Positions 9,378 through 19,761 of a DNA stretch of 28,076 nucleotides are shown here, piece after piece. The first letter of the stretch is position 1; each line of letters begins with the position of its first letter. The translations under genes and the position numbers were made by a program. The notes beneath the pieces are model-generated. The model was not told the origin of the DNA. It ran no database searches and saw only the letters and a program-made list of their open reading frames with translations. The DNA is from Cladosporium sp. IMV 00045 (taxonomy: Eukaryota > Ascomycota > Dothideomycetes > Cladosporiales > Cladosporiaceae): positions 1 through 28,076 of the forward strand of contig MSJI02000037.1 of assembly GCA_001931905.2 (NCBI GenBank), given 5' to 3'.

Positions 9378-12300
9378 CTAAGCACCCTCCCACTTCCCAA
9401 ACCTCTTCCAATCCTCATAAACGCTCCTCAACACCGCTCTCTCGCTATTATTCATTCCCGCGCTCAGCGCCTTCACGGCGTCAGGACTCTGCACTTCCAT
9501 CGCCTCGATCACCGCCCACAGACCCGGCGTCAGCGCCTCGCGCATGCCCTCACCCATCTGGCCTGACAGAATCGCTGCGCAGAAATGGTGCAGCAGTGTC
9601 GGCACGTATTGGCCCACGTGGGCGCGGGCGCGGCGCGCTTCGTCGATCAGGTCGTTGCGCTTGTTGGCGGCGTTGGTGCCGTTGTGGGTGCGCGTGGGTG
9701 GGTTGCAGAGGAGGGTTAGCAAGCGCGTGTAAGCGCGTGCGTGGCGGGGAGCGAGAGCCCGGCGGTTGGGGTCGGCGGCGGGTTTTGTTGGTGTGAAGAG
9801 GCGGGCTTGCAGAGATTGAAGGGTGGTGGCGAGGAGGTGGAAGCGGCCTTGGAGGCGGGCGCGGTGGTGCAGAAGGAGAGCTGAGAGGATAGAGCAGAGG
9901 TCTAGATAGATAAGACGTTCCGCAGGTGAGGAGCGGGCGAGCGATTGCACCGTTTGCAGGGTTGCCTCGGTGAGATGCTGGTTGAGTATGAAGGGCTTGT
10001 CGCGGATGATTGTCAGGATACATGCAACTGCGGCGGTGTAAGTTATAAAATTATTGTTGTGTTGTAGAGTTTCCAGGAGTCTGATATAAAGGAAGTGCAA
10101 TGTCTTCTCGTCTTTGGTGACGTTCTCCCTTTTCAAAGTAGAAAGTGCGTTCTGCAAGACAGTGATACTCTGAGCGGGGAGATCTTGCTTCTCTGATGCA
10201 ACAGTATCAAGCACAGCGAGCTGGTCAGAAGCTGGAGATGATTTTGCCAGTCTCTTGAGCTCCTCGATCAGCAAATGTCGACTCTTCGAAAAAATACTTG
10301 ACCCAAGGAGCGCTTCGCCTAAGGACGTGCATGCTTCGAAGCCCGTCAGATGAGCTAGTAGGCTGAATGCCGGGACTGTCAAGGCGCTTGTATCTTGAGA
10401 GACTTTGACCACTGGACCATCATCATCAGATGATCTCGTGAGCACCTTGTTGCAAAGCTTCTTCAAGGCTGCATCGTGCTTGGCAAAGGCCTGACCAACA
10501 ACGGTAGACTTGCGTAGGCACACGAGTAGGTCCAGCAGAACATTCGCCATCAAGACAGCTTGCTGAGGGTCATCCTGTTTTTTAAGAGCCTTGATTGAGC
10601 TTTGCGCTTCCTTCAGTGCGGCCTCTCCGAAGCGGAGGATGGTAGGCGTATCATTTCCTGCCAGGTGAGAAAGCATCCCCGTGCCTGCACGACTGTCTGT
10701 GTCCCGCAGAACTGTCTTGATGACAACGAGACGGTCGCAACCCGAGCCAGCAGAGAATTCCAACGATTTCATCTTTTGCACAGCCGTTTCGACAATAGTC
10801 TTGAGCATCGTCCGTGAACGCTCTTGGTCCTGAGTTGCGAGTAGGTATGCGCAGATCAAGTGTACAAGCTCCCCCAGCATTGCAAGGGACTCATCACCGG
10901 CGATATAAGCCATGCTTGACTTCTTCTCTTTTCCGGATTTTGACTTTTTGTTCGATCCAGCGGGTCGACAGAGACTCCAAATTGTCGATGCGTCTGTGCA
11001 TATATTGGCAGTCGCATTCGGTAAGTGCATCAGTTGGACCATGAGTGCGAAGCTTTTCGAAACAAGAGCCTCATCTGCATCCGCAGTGACGAGATGATCG
11101 GATGTCCAGTTCAGGATGTGTTCGCGCTGCCCTCGTGCAAGCGCGGACGCAGGAACCTGCAGCAAGAGATCGAGGACAGCGCGTTGACCGTCTTCCTTCT
11201 TGTCAGACGCGGATGGGCTGAGGATAGCTGAAATCACCTCATCGGCAAGTTTTATGTTAGACGAGTGCAATGCAGAGTCCATGAGTGCTGCAAAAGTCGT
11301 TTGATCGTCGCCGGACGCAGCCGTGCCCGATGATCCAATCGCTCGGTCAAGCATGTCGGAAATGATCGCTTTACGGGCGTCCGTGTCCAGCAGAGCGAGC
11401 AGATCCGGGAAAGCCAGGAAGACTGATGAAACCTTCAATGCGGAAGGTTGCGCAAGACGGACCACAAGACCTGATGCCAATTCATGGCATTCTTCGTAGC
11501 CTTTGAGATGCGAGCAAAGAAGACCAACAAATGTCTCGGCTGCGCTGACATCTTTACCCGATGCCTTCGCTTTCATGACGCTCCCAACCGCTTCATGGGA
11601 GAGCAACTCATTTGCTTTCTTCGAAACTGCACTCACATCGTTCGCGGCAACAGACCATCTCGGGAACCAAAGCTTGAACACCAAAGAAAGCATGAGCCAT
11701 ACTTGGGATGGAATCGCCTTGACCTTGCTCTCTGGCACAAGGTCGAGACTGCGGTGCAGGATTGCTTCAAGGCGGGTTTGTAGCTTCTCGGCATACTCCT
11801 CACTCTTGACGCCCTTCAACAGAGCATGTAATGTGACGGCTGTGGCCTTGCGTGACTTCGAAGCGAGATCCAATTTCGAGGTTGATTCCTTCTTTGACTT
11901 CTTGCCTGAAGACTCCTCGTTTTGCGCTGCGGAAGAGAGAGAATCGACAACGTGCTGCACCTGCTCAGCAGTCAAATGTGTTTCCAAAAGCTCTTCGGCG
12001 ATGTCATCAAGCTCGGTCCACACTGTCCAAATTGCGGACTTGTCCACCGCCAGAAGCTCATGCTGCCATCGTTTGATGAAGTCTTCAAAGCGACGACTGC
12101 TGGCAAATGCACGCATTACTGGCTTTGCGATCGAGTCGACCAACAGATTGACAGAATCAGATGACTTTTCCAGAGACGTAGTAGCCTTCGTCAATGCAGC
12201 GAAAAGCTGGTTCGCCATCTCTTCTTCAGCGAACACAGTAGGGTCCAATGCCACAACCTCCGCAATCAATGCAAAGTCGACGGTCTGGGAGTCCTCGATG

Positions 12301-13436
12301 CTTCCAAGACCGCTGTAACGCTGCACAATATCCTTCAGCATGCCCGTCGGCAGAGATGCTCGGTTTCCTATCACCCCAAGCATGCCCACGGCGGAACTTT
12401 GGCTTTTCAGCTTTCCTCCATCATCCAAACATGCCAGAAGCTCTTGGAAAACTCTTTCAACCCATGGCCTTTCCTTACTACGCTGTCGAGACGTCGTCAT
12501 TGGGATGCATCGTAGAGCCACATCAAGCAAATTTGGCAGCGCTTCGCAAAGGTCGTTCTGTGGTGCTTCATGGCTGGCAATAGCCAATTTAATGCTCTCC
12601 AGCTTTCCTGCAAGGTTCGAAGCCGCAGTATCGGAAGACTCCTTGTCTTGTGTCTGGAAGAATGCCGAGCGAGCGGGCAGGAAAATGTGACGAGCGATCA
12701 GGACTTCAAGGTCGTGCACAAGATCGGCTTCGCTGAAACTCTGATCCTGGGCTCCCCTTCTTCGCTTGTTTGAAGCTCCAGATACAGGTGATTCACTCAA
12801 TTGCCGCAGGAGTACAGAACATGGCACCAAGCAATTCTTGGAAAAGTCATCGTTGTCAGAACTTCCGGGTTTCCTCATATCCCAGAGACGAAGAGCCGGT
12901 AGAGCCAATCGGAGGACATCATTCTTAGCCCCGATTTGTGACATTTCAGCCACGCGCTTCGTCCAGACTCCAAGCAGCGATGCAGCTGACGCGCCATCTG
13001 CACTGAGCAGCTGCCTCACTTGAGCACCATCCGGTCCAGCAGAGATTTCCTCCAGCGTTTCGATAGAGCTCGTGATTGCCTCCAGTGACCGTTGGAGCTT
13101 TTTCGTTTCCAGGCTCGCAGCAGCAATCCGTGCGGTAGCCAGCAAGTCGAAGCGTGCCAGGAGAATGCCCATTTTCTGAGGCGCAACAAGGCGAAAGCAG
13201 CGTTCCAGCAGAGCCCATGATCCGACGTTTCGTGCTGCTTCCTCGTCTTTTTGCAGCTTTGCCGTGAGCCAGCGTAGAATCATCTCAGCTCGGTGGCCAT
13301 GGTTGCAAAATTCATTTGCCGTTTTGAGTTGCGTCTTGAGGTCCGGTAGGGAATCCAGAGATTTCAATTTCTGAAGCGATGGCTCAGCAGAATGCTGAGC
13401 ATCCGCGTCCACCATCTCCAGATCCTTTCCTCCCAT
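9378..13436 (-). CDS. urb2: Urb2/Npa2-type nucleolar ribosome-biogenesis protein
   Basis: A 1352-residue intronless protein. Urb2 is a nucleolar factor that works with Npa1 and partners in early 60S pre-ribosome assembly and 27S pre-rRNA processing. The C-terminal Urb2 domain covers about the last 250 residues: HFLYIRLLETLQHNNNFITY, then ERLIYLDLCSILSALLLHHR, RAYTRLLTLLCNPPT and YVPTLLHHFCAAILSG, closing with SVYEDWKRFGKWEGA. The rest is a long alpha-helical, Leu/Ala-rich array with little sequence conservation, as expected for the family. Basic stretches such as KKSKKES and NKKSKSGKEKKSS would suit a nucleolar protein. The start at 13436 is the first in-frame ATG. The open frame continues 19 codons upstream, but without an ATG. 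It shares a 263 bp divergent upstream region with mic10. Confidence 0.85.
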   Translation of the reverse strand: MGGKDLEMVDADAQHSAEPSLQKLKSLDSLPDLKTQLKTANEFCNHGHRAEMILRWLTAKLQKDEEAARNVGSWALLERCFRLVAPQKMGILLARFDLLATARIAAASLETKKLQRSLEAITSSIETLEEISAGPDGAQVRQLLSADGASAASLLGVWTKRVAEMSQIGAKNDVLRLALPALRLWDMRKPGSSDNDDFSKNCLVPCSVLLRQLSESPVSGASNKRRRGAQDQSFSEADLVHDLEVLIARHIFLPARSAFFQTQDKESSDTAASNLAGKLESIKLAIASHEAPQNDLCEALPNLLDVALRCIPMTTSRQRSKERPWVERVFQELLACLDDGGKLKSQSSAVGMLGVIGNRASLPTGMLKDIVQRYSGLGSIEDSQTVDFALIAEVVALDPTVFAEEEMANQLFAALTKATTSLEKSSDSVNLLVDSIAKPVMRAFASSRRFEDFIKRWQHELLAVDKSAIWTVWTELDDIAEELLETHLTAEQVQHVVDSLSSAAQNEESSGKKSKKESTSKLDLASKSRKATAVTLHALLKGVKSEEYAEKLQTRLEAILHRSLDLVPESKVKAIPSQVWLMLSLVFKLWFPRWSVAANDVSAVSKKANELLSHEAVGSVMKAKASGKDVSAAETFVGLLCSHLKGYEECHELASGLVVRLAQPSALKVSSVFLAFPDLLALLDTDARKAIISDMLDRAIGSSGTAASGDDQTTFAALMDSALHSSNIKLADEVISAILSPSASDKKEDGQRAVLDLLLQVPASALARGQREHILNWTSDHLVTADADEALVSKSFALMVQLMHLPNATANICTDASTIWSLCRPAGSNKKSKSGKEKKSSMAYIAGDESLAMLGELVHLICAYLLATQDQERSRTMLKTIVETAVQKMKSLEFSAGSGCDRLVVIKTVLRDTDSRAGTGMLSHLAGNDTPTILRFGEAALKEAQSSIKALKKQDDPQQAVLMANVLLDLLVCLRKSTVVGQAFAKHDAALKKLCNKVLTRSSDDDGPVVKVSQDTSALTVPAFSLLAHLTGFEACTSLGEALLGSSIFSKSRHLLIEELKRLAKSSPASDQLAVLDTVASEKQDLPAQSITVLQNALSTLKRENVTKDEKTLHFLYIRLLETLQHNNNFITYTAAVACILTIIRDKPFILNQHLTEATLQTVQSLARSSPAERLIYLDLCSILSALLLHHRARLQGRFHLLATTLQSLQARLFTPTKPAADPNRRALAPRHARAYTRLLTLLCNPPTRTHNGTNAANKRNDLIDEARRARAHVGQYVPTLLHHFCAAILSGQMGEGMREALTPGLWAVIEAMEVQSPDAVKALSAGMNNSERAVLRSVYEDWKRFGKWEGA

Positions 13437-13699
13437 ATTTGATCTCCTCCAAGATCCCCGTCGGTGGCGTGATGCGATTTTCCCAAGATGCAATAACGAT
13501 TTAAAGATTCTCGAGATTTACCAGAGGTGAACTTTTTGATAGAGGCCCGTGCGCAAAACGGAGCAACCCGGGGAAACTCCAATCGCAGCTCCAGCAGCAC
13601 TGGAGTTGACGAGCTCCCATCAATCCGAATACTCGCGGTGATCTATTTGCTGGACCCGGATTACGACCTCTCCTCTCCTTCTCATAACAGAACATCAAC
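13437..13699. promoter_or_regulatory. Compact divergent promoter between urb2 and mic10
   Basis: Only 263 bp separate the start codons of two divergent genes, so both promoters must lie here or overlap. The stretch from about 13650 to 13699 is pyrimidine-rich towards mic10. No TATA element is obvious. Confidence 0.5.
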
Positions 13700-14290
13700 A
13701 TGTCCGACTCCAACACCAACGCGCCCCTCACCGCCGCCGCGGCCCGCCCTAACAGGCCCATGAGCGAGGCTCTTCTCAACGAGAAGGTACGCTAGAACTA
13801 CGAGCTGGGAAAGAGATAGTGCATTGGAGGACTGGCATACGCGAAAAGGCTATGAGAAACGGATATACATCATGGACAAGTGCTGATACACGACTTATTC
13901 CAGTGGGACCACTGCCTCAGCACCCTTCTTATCCGCAGCACCCTCGGCGCGTCTTTCGGTGTGATCTTCAGCGTCCTCCTCTTCAAGCGCAGGTCGTGGC
14001 CCGTATTCACCGGTCTTGGTTTCGGTGCTGGAAGAGCGTGGGAGGAGTGCGACTCTGTAAGTCAATTCTCGAAGAAGATGAGGAATGGAGCGGGACCGCG
14101 CGTTTGGACACGCGAACAATCTGCCATTGGGTTCTTCTATTCTCCCAGGGAGAGGAGTTCTTTGTCTTCGCGCCCATGAAATAGAGTCCCTTTCGCGATC
14201 AAGATGTACTAATGATCATCACAGAGCTTCAAGCGCGCGTCCGCCACCGGCCGCGACGGTCTCCGCACCTTCCCTGGCCGTCCCTCTTGA
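13700..14290 (+). CDS. mic10: Mic10, MICOS complex subunit of the mitochondrial inner membrane
   Basis: Mic10 bends the inner mitochondrial membrane at crista junctions by oligomerising. Three exons, 13700-13786, 13904-14056 and 14225-14290, join in phase 0 to give 101 residues. The two hydrophobic hairpin arms are about 39-56 and 61-75, separated by the basic loop KRR (57-59). The arms carry the family's glycine motifs: GASFG in the first and GLGFGAG in the second, the GxGxGxG pattern needed for oligomerisation. The conserved pre-membrane segment is SEALLNEKWDHCLSTLLIR. The first 20 residues (Asn/Thr/Ala-rich) are extra to the core; M21 begins MSEALLNEKW and is a possible alternative start. 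Introns of 117 and 168 nt have GTACGC/CAG and GTAAGT/CAG borders. Confidence 0.93.
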
Positions 14291-14796
14291 ACAGCCAACA
14301 CTGCTGGACGTACAATGACATAGAAAGCAAGAAATTTTGTGCTTCGCGAAGTGGAAATGGGGAGGCGCACTTCTGGGCATAGAGCAACAACGCGGCTTCG
14401 AGCGCCGCGAGCCAGCGAGAAGCCCTGCTGGTGGAAGGAACTTTTGTACATATAATGGCCGGTGTACTACAAGCTTTCGAATATGCAACAGCCATGACAT
14501 TTTTGCCACATTACGCATGCTCTTTGTCCAGACCTGTTCTGACAGACAGCAGACGGCGGCATATTCCTCTCAGGCAGCCCTGTGAACACGATCCTTGGCC
14601 ACGCCCATCTCCATATGCCGCACAGGGGGTGTCCGCATTCAATGCGACTGGAGAGTTAGAGGAACCGTGAATACGTCTCACACGGTTACTTTCATGTAAC
14701 ATCGCTGACAGATTCATTCCATACCATATCTTCGGAGGTGAAAAGAAGACAGCAAGTATATTTTTTGCAATCACATATGTACATTTCCGCCAACCC
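14291..14796. other. Intergenic: convergent 3' flanks of mic10 and the Zn2Cys6 regulator
   Basis: A 506 bp gap between two convergent genes. No gene, RNA or repeat is recognised. It should contain both 3' untranslated regions. Confidence 0.45.
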
Positions 14797-17169
14797 TCAA
14801 ACCTCCCATCCCCAACTCGTCTTCAGATTCTCCTGCACCGTCACCGTCATCCAAGCGTGCTTTCGATCGCACGTCTCGAGTATCTCCAACACGGCTTCCT
14901 GCTCCCGCCGCTGTGTAAACTTGTCGCCTGCGACGACGATGGCCATGGCTGCATAGCTGTGCGTGGAAGAAGGGTATAAAGTCAGACTCCGTTTACAGCA
15001 ATGCCAATATAATCTGACAAGTAGGAAGGGGGTTGAAAGACTTACTTGAAATTTGGCGGCGAGTGAGGGTTACTCATGCAAATCCCGCACAGAATGCGGA
15101 TGTACTCCATTACTTCTGCATCGGCCGCTCGCAGGGCAGCGGTGCGTAAGGGTCCAAGACGTGGGATCTTGGGGTTGTGCGCTACGAGCAGAATCCGAGC
15201 GAGGTAGTAGTGTTGCATGCCCGTGACGACGTCGTCGGCGACGTATTGCAGTTCTGGGAAGACGTTGTCCTCGCTCGATTGACGCTCGTAGACGGGGAGG
15301 AAAGACGCCGGTTTGCTGTTGTACCATTGCGTGGTGCAGTCGGCGAGGAAGGTATAGGTCGATTGTGGGTGGTCGTGGTCACCGAAGCAGTACCGGATGA
15401 TGTCTGCCGCCAGCATGACCATGCGGCAAGCCCATATGTCGTCGCTAGCTGCTTCGAACGAGCGGTCGATGTTGCAGTGTTCTAGGGCTGGTATGATACT
15501 GCGTTGGTTGACGAATGCGACGTAGATTTCCTGCCGTAGCCCGACCCAGAAGGCAGCTTGTCGGAGACCGCCTGTGATGGTTGCTCGTTCCTGTGCGGTG
15601 ATGAAGGCGTGCGCGCCGAAGAGGTGGCTTTCTTGCTCAGCTGGTTGTTGGCCCGAGAGTGGTACTTCGATCTCTTCTACGTGTCTTAGAATGATGGTCG
15701 AAGCCAGAAGGTTCTCGTCTTGCAGAGCGGAACTGTCGTCGAGCATCGGTATGAGATGCTGCAGACACGCTTGGATATACTTGTTGGAGATAAGGTGGTC
15801 GTACTCGCCGATTCGACTTAGATGTCGTGCAGACAGTGCAAAGATGGCGTTCAGAAGGGGCGGGCAGATCGAGGCACGCTGAGGTACTACCCGACGGAAG
15901 TGCTGAAGAGGATCTGTAAGATCGAAACTCCTGGCCAGGTGCTCCACGAAGTGGCGCAAAAGCCTAGCTTCTTCCCTGTCCTTCAGCGGCCATATTGGAG
16001 TTTCGAGATAGATGCGGGAGAATGAGTCTGACACGGAGGCAAAGTTCACTCCTTTGTTTTGTGTCAAGGAAGACTGCATTCCCGCAAATGACGGATCTGA
16101 GGCAGCATTTTGCGGTCCAATGTCGAGATTAGAGTCGATGCCAGCAGGAGTCCATCCGGAGTGTGATGAGCTGTCCCAGAAATTTGCTGGCCTGGACACG
16201 TCTGTTAGCACTTGCACGTTGAAACAGGGCCAAAAGATCTGGCTTACGAGTGAACAATGTTATTCGGACTCCCACTTGAAACAGAACCTTGGAATGATTC
16301 TCCATAAGAGACATATCCGGACGCAGTGAGCCGACGTCGCTTTTCAGGAGCGGCATGCTCATGGAATCGACTCTCATCAACGCCGAAGATGTTGAGAGGA
16401 GACTCAGCAGGGGCAGAGCCTGAAGGCGTAGTCGCCACCACTGGGAGTTGAGTCGAAGGAGATTGATATTGTGAGGCATCCTGTGTTTGATGCTCAGGTA
16501 CAGGTCCAGACTTGACCTGAGGTTGAGGCCCAGTATGTTTTGGGGCTTTCTCGGGGCCATAAGCGATAACATCGATGAAGTCACGATCGTAGAGACTGTT
16601 CAGCTCAGGTGTCTCATCCAAGAAAGTGAGATTCCTGTCTGTCCGAACCCATGGTTGGCTATCGCTAAAATCGTATTCCGTTTTGGCGAGGCCGGAGCCC
16701 TTCAAATTGGCCACGCTGTTGGGGGTCAGCAATTGTAAGACTGATCATTTGACAGCATCCACAAACTTGTCGACTCACCTGGGATTACTGCCATGCTTGA
16801 AGCGGATATTGTAGCCTCTCACACACTCAATGCCAGCCTTATGGCACCTTGTGCATCCCGGCTTGCGATCATCGCCTAGAATAGAAGACCAATTAGCATG
16901 GTCTTTGCTGATTGGGAAGCTTGTTTCGGCTTACATTTCAGATGCCTAAGTCTACAATTCTGACTACAAAACAGTCAGCCAAACCCCAAGCAAGAACAGG
17001 CATCCCGCCGAACAAAAAGCAGATAGTCCCGTCCGGAGCGGATCATCAATTCTTACCAGCCGGTCCTTGTCCTCGGGACAGAAGCGGCCCCGACAGACGC
17101 AGAGTTGGACTCTGAAGCAACACCAGCACCAGCAGAAGAAGAAACAGTAGAACCTGAAGCAGCAGCCAT
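14797..17169 (-). CDS. Zn2Cys6 fungal transcription factor
   Basis: A nuclear binuclear-zinc-cluster regulator built from six exons: 17169-17057, 16963-16935, 16875-16779, 16715-16248, 16191-15046 and 14956-14797. They give 670 residues with frame kept at every junction. The zinc cluster is at residues 38-65: C38, C41, C48, C55, C58 and C65, in the pattern C-x2-C-x6-C-x6-C-x2-C-x6-C. It is split by two introns, one inside the first cysteine codon and one inside the third. A Ser/Ala-rich N-terminus precedes it. A low-complexity linker of about 200 residues follows. From about 295 to the end lies a helical fungal regulator domain of the 'fungal specific transcription factor 2' kind (RIYLETPIWPLKDREEARLL, LLNAIFALSARHLSR). 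Such proteins usually bind CGG half-sites as dimers. The next gene on the same strand is a polyol-type dehydrogenase, so this may be the local regulator, but its target is unknown. Confidence 0.85.
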
Positions 17170-17928
17170 TCCGTCTCAGCAAAGCAGGCAATGCCGAGTA
17201 GAGCGAGAAGCTAGCGGCCGGCGCAAGGGCATATCTACAAGGAAGGTAAGGCAAGTAGGTGAGGCAGGTAAGTGGTCATCGGAATCGGATGCCTCTGCAC
17301 GTCGGTCTTTGGCAACCTTCTACCGCGGGCTCTGCACCGCCTGACGAGAGGGTACCAAGATAACCGGCTACTCGAGGGCCATTACGCGCAGTACGCATAT
17401 GCGGTACTTTAGACATGGGATAGTTCGGATGGCGTCCTTGGACTTTCTTCGCCCCGCCCATGAGTCTAGCAGGAAGTCTGGGAGGGGCGCAGGTGGCGAG
17501 TGTGGGTGTTAGGGTTTGGAGACGTTTGGGGCTGCATATTGTTGATCGTGAGCCCTATTCTCTTGTCGTCCGGATGACACGGGCCATTTTCTATCGGTGC
17601 GTTCGAATATTGGACTATTGATAATGCAGGGGATTGTGATTACTGATAGGTGGATGTAATGGTCCGTCGTTTTCGATGATGTTGGATGATAGGTACTTCA
17701 CGCTCATCAGTGACATGATGAAGTGCTTTGGAACACTTCACGTTTGATTTCATGATGAGGACAATTCACGCTTACTTGTAAAGTACCTATTTAGATACAT
17801 GTAATTATGTAGCTTGCTAGATATTTTCAATTTCTCATCGAGATCAATAGATCAGATATACACGTCTATCTACCAACCCCATATCATCAAGGTATTTCTA
17901 TTCATCTACACATAAAAGCTCACCACAT
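17170..17928. promoter_or_regulatory. Upstream region of the Zn2Cys6 regulator and 3' flank of the dehydrogenase
   Basis: A 759 bp gap with no gene. The regulator promoter should lie here. It contains a cluster of short repeats at 17695-17770 (listed separately) and a CGG-N3-CGG at 17280-17288. The part at 17760-17900 is AT-rich and borders the end of the dehydrogenase gene. Confidence 0.45.
17695..17770. repeat. Clustered direct and inverted ACTTCACG-type repeats
   Basis: ACTTCACG occurs at 17695-17702 and again at 17735-17742, and a related ATTCACG at 17764-17770. TGAAGTG at 17719-17725 forms a perfect 7 bp inverted repeat with CACTTCA at 17734-17740 (8 bp spacer). CATGATGA is also present twice (about 17714 and 17751). 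The cluster lies about 530-600 bp upstream of the regulator start codon. It looks like a protein-binding site array, but no binding protein can be named. Confidence 0.45.
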
Positions 17929-19200
17929 CTACAACTTCGGCGAGCTCGCCTCTCCCAAACTATCAATCACAACCTTCAACACCAACTTCCCATCAACATC
18001 CTTAGTCTTGCCCGCCATCTCAAAAGCCTTCACGGCATCGTCCAAACCATTGAAGCGATGCGTAACCAGCTTGCTGAAATCAGGCCCGTCCGGCGATTTC
18101 TGGCTCGCTTGCACAATCTCAATGCTTTCGGCGTAGGTATTCGCGTAGCGGAACACGCCTACGATGTCGACTTCTCGCAGGGCGGCGGCGCCGAGGGGGA
18201 TGGTTTGGATTGGGTGGCCCATGCCGACGAGCATGAGGCGTCCGCCTGGTTTGGTTGACTGTGTTGTTTATTAGTCTTCTTCTCGTTCGATCATGAGGTC
18301 TAGTCGGGTTCACTCACGAAAATGCTTGCTTGCACACAGGACGGCACACCAGTGCACTCGAAGACAACGTCGACCTCTCCAACACTCTCAACCTGCCCAA
18401 CCGCAGCGGCAGTCTCCTTGGCAATGGTCAGATTCTCATCAATGTCCTTCCCTCTCTTCATGGGCACAAGGTAGCTCGCATGCGCAAATCCATTCTGGAC
18501 CGCAAAATCCAAGCGCCCCTGATCAATATCTGCAATGATAACCTTACCCGCGCCCTTCACCTTCGCCACTGCAGCACAAAGCAACCCCACAGCTCCAGCA
18601 CCAAAAACCAGCACAGTCGCCTGCTCAGGCATCAAACTACGTCTGAAAGCATGCAAGGCGACACCAAGCGGCTCCAGCAGCGCGCCGACATCCAAACCCA
18701 CTTCCTCCGGCAACTTGTAACACCACTTGGCCGGGTGGTTGATCCTCTCTTGCAGCGTACCTTGGAAGTGAGGGAAGCTCTTGCCGCTGCTGCGGAACTT
18801 GAGCTCTTTGCAGATGTTGTATCGCCCTTCGGAGCAGCGGGCACAGGTGCCGCACGGCAGGCCGACTTCCAGGGCGACTTTGTCGCCGGGTTTGAGGTTT
18901 GAGACGCTGGAGCCGACTGAGGCCACGATTCCGGCGGATTCGTGACCGAGAGAGAGTGGCTCGCGTACCAAGATGTCGCCGTTGCGGTGGTGCGTGTAGT
19001 AGTGCAGGTCGCTGCCGCAGAGGCCGGTGGAGCCTATGCGGACTTGCACCTCGTCGGCTTCGGGTGGTGGGAGGGAGCGTGATTCCTGGTGGTGAGTTGA
19101 GGGTTAGCATTAGATTTTTGAGGAAACAATGCTGGATTTGCCTCACGGTGCGCAGATCTTTGGCTCCGTGGAGCACGGAGGCCTGTACTTGTGAAGACAT
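17929..19200 (-). CDS. Zinc-dependent medium-chain dehydrogenase, sorbitol/xylitol/L-idonate dehydrogenase group
   Basis: A 383-residue cytosolic-type dehydrogenase that should oxidise a secondary alcohol of a polyol or sugar acid with NAD. Three exons, 19200-19147, 19085-18318 and 18258-17929, join in phase 0. Catalytic zinc ligands are C41 (GLCGSDLHYY), H66-E67 (GHESAG) and E156 (LLEPLGVALH). The structural zinc site is complete: C96, C99, C102 and C110. The Rossmann motif is GAGAVG (180-185). Aspartate D204 at the end of the second strand (IIADID) points to NAD rather than NADP. Fungal sorbitol, xylitol, L-arabitol and L-idonate dehydrogenases share this architecture, so substrate cannot be fixed from sequence alone. 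The gene is divergent from a KduD-like SDR with a 561 bp shared promoter. Introns are 61 and 59 nt, both with GTGAG donors. Confidence 0.88.
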
Positions 19201-19761
19201 GGTGGGGGTATGAATAATTGTTTCTGGCGAGTCTTCTGTGTTCGAGGTCTTGCGAGTTGAGAGGCTGAATTGGTATACGACGATAGCTCGAAAAGATAGG
19301 AATCTGATTTACTGTAGAATGGAAGAAATGATGAAGAGGAATCATATAGGCAAGAAAAGAACAATGACAGTCGTGATCAAGAAAACCAAGCCGAATCGTC
19401 TATCCGGTGGAGGAGTCGGCGATTGTCGGGTCGCATATAGCCTTTGTTATCCGTAAGTATGTCTGCAAATGGTAGGGGCAATTCGCCAGCAACTCGGGCA
19501 ACTTCGAAGACAAACTAACGGAAAAACATCCACAGCCATCGGCGTTTGAATGGAGAACATTCATCATAGTTACCCCCTCCAACATCTTGCTCACGCAGCC
19601 AACTCGCTGTTTTTTCTTAGATCAACACCTTTCTCTCGTTCATTCCCCAAAAAGATCATTCAGATCACAAGTCTACCTGCTCATCCCTACAGCTACATAT
19701 TTGCATGGCCAGCAAGCGAGCAGAGCAAGTCCACCAGCACCTGAAACCATCAGCCAGCACC
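19201..19761. promoter_or_regulatory. Shared divergent promoter of the MDR dehydrogenase and KduD-like SDR
   Basis: A 561 bp gap between two divergent metabolic genes. It holds CGG at 19405-19407, 19417-19419 and 19427-19429, and CCG at 19391-19393. This includes an everted CCG-N11-CGG (19391-19407) and direct CGG repeats spaced by 9 and 7 bases. CGG half-sites in such arrangements are the known targets of Zn2Cys6 dimers, and a Zn2Cys6 gene lies nearby. The link is inferred. Confidence 0.5.

Noticed and set aside
13437..13493. Upstream extension of urb2 by 19 codons
   Set aside because: The extension has no ATG and begins only with a TTG, so the ATG at 13436 is the sensible start.
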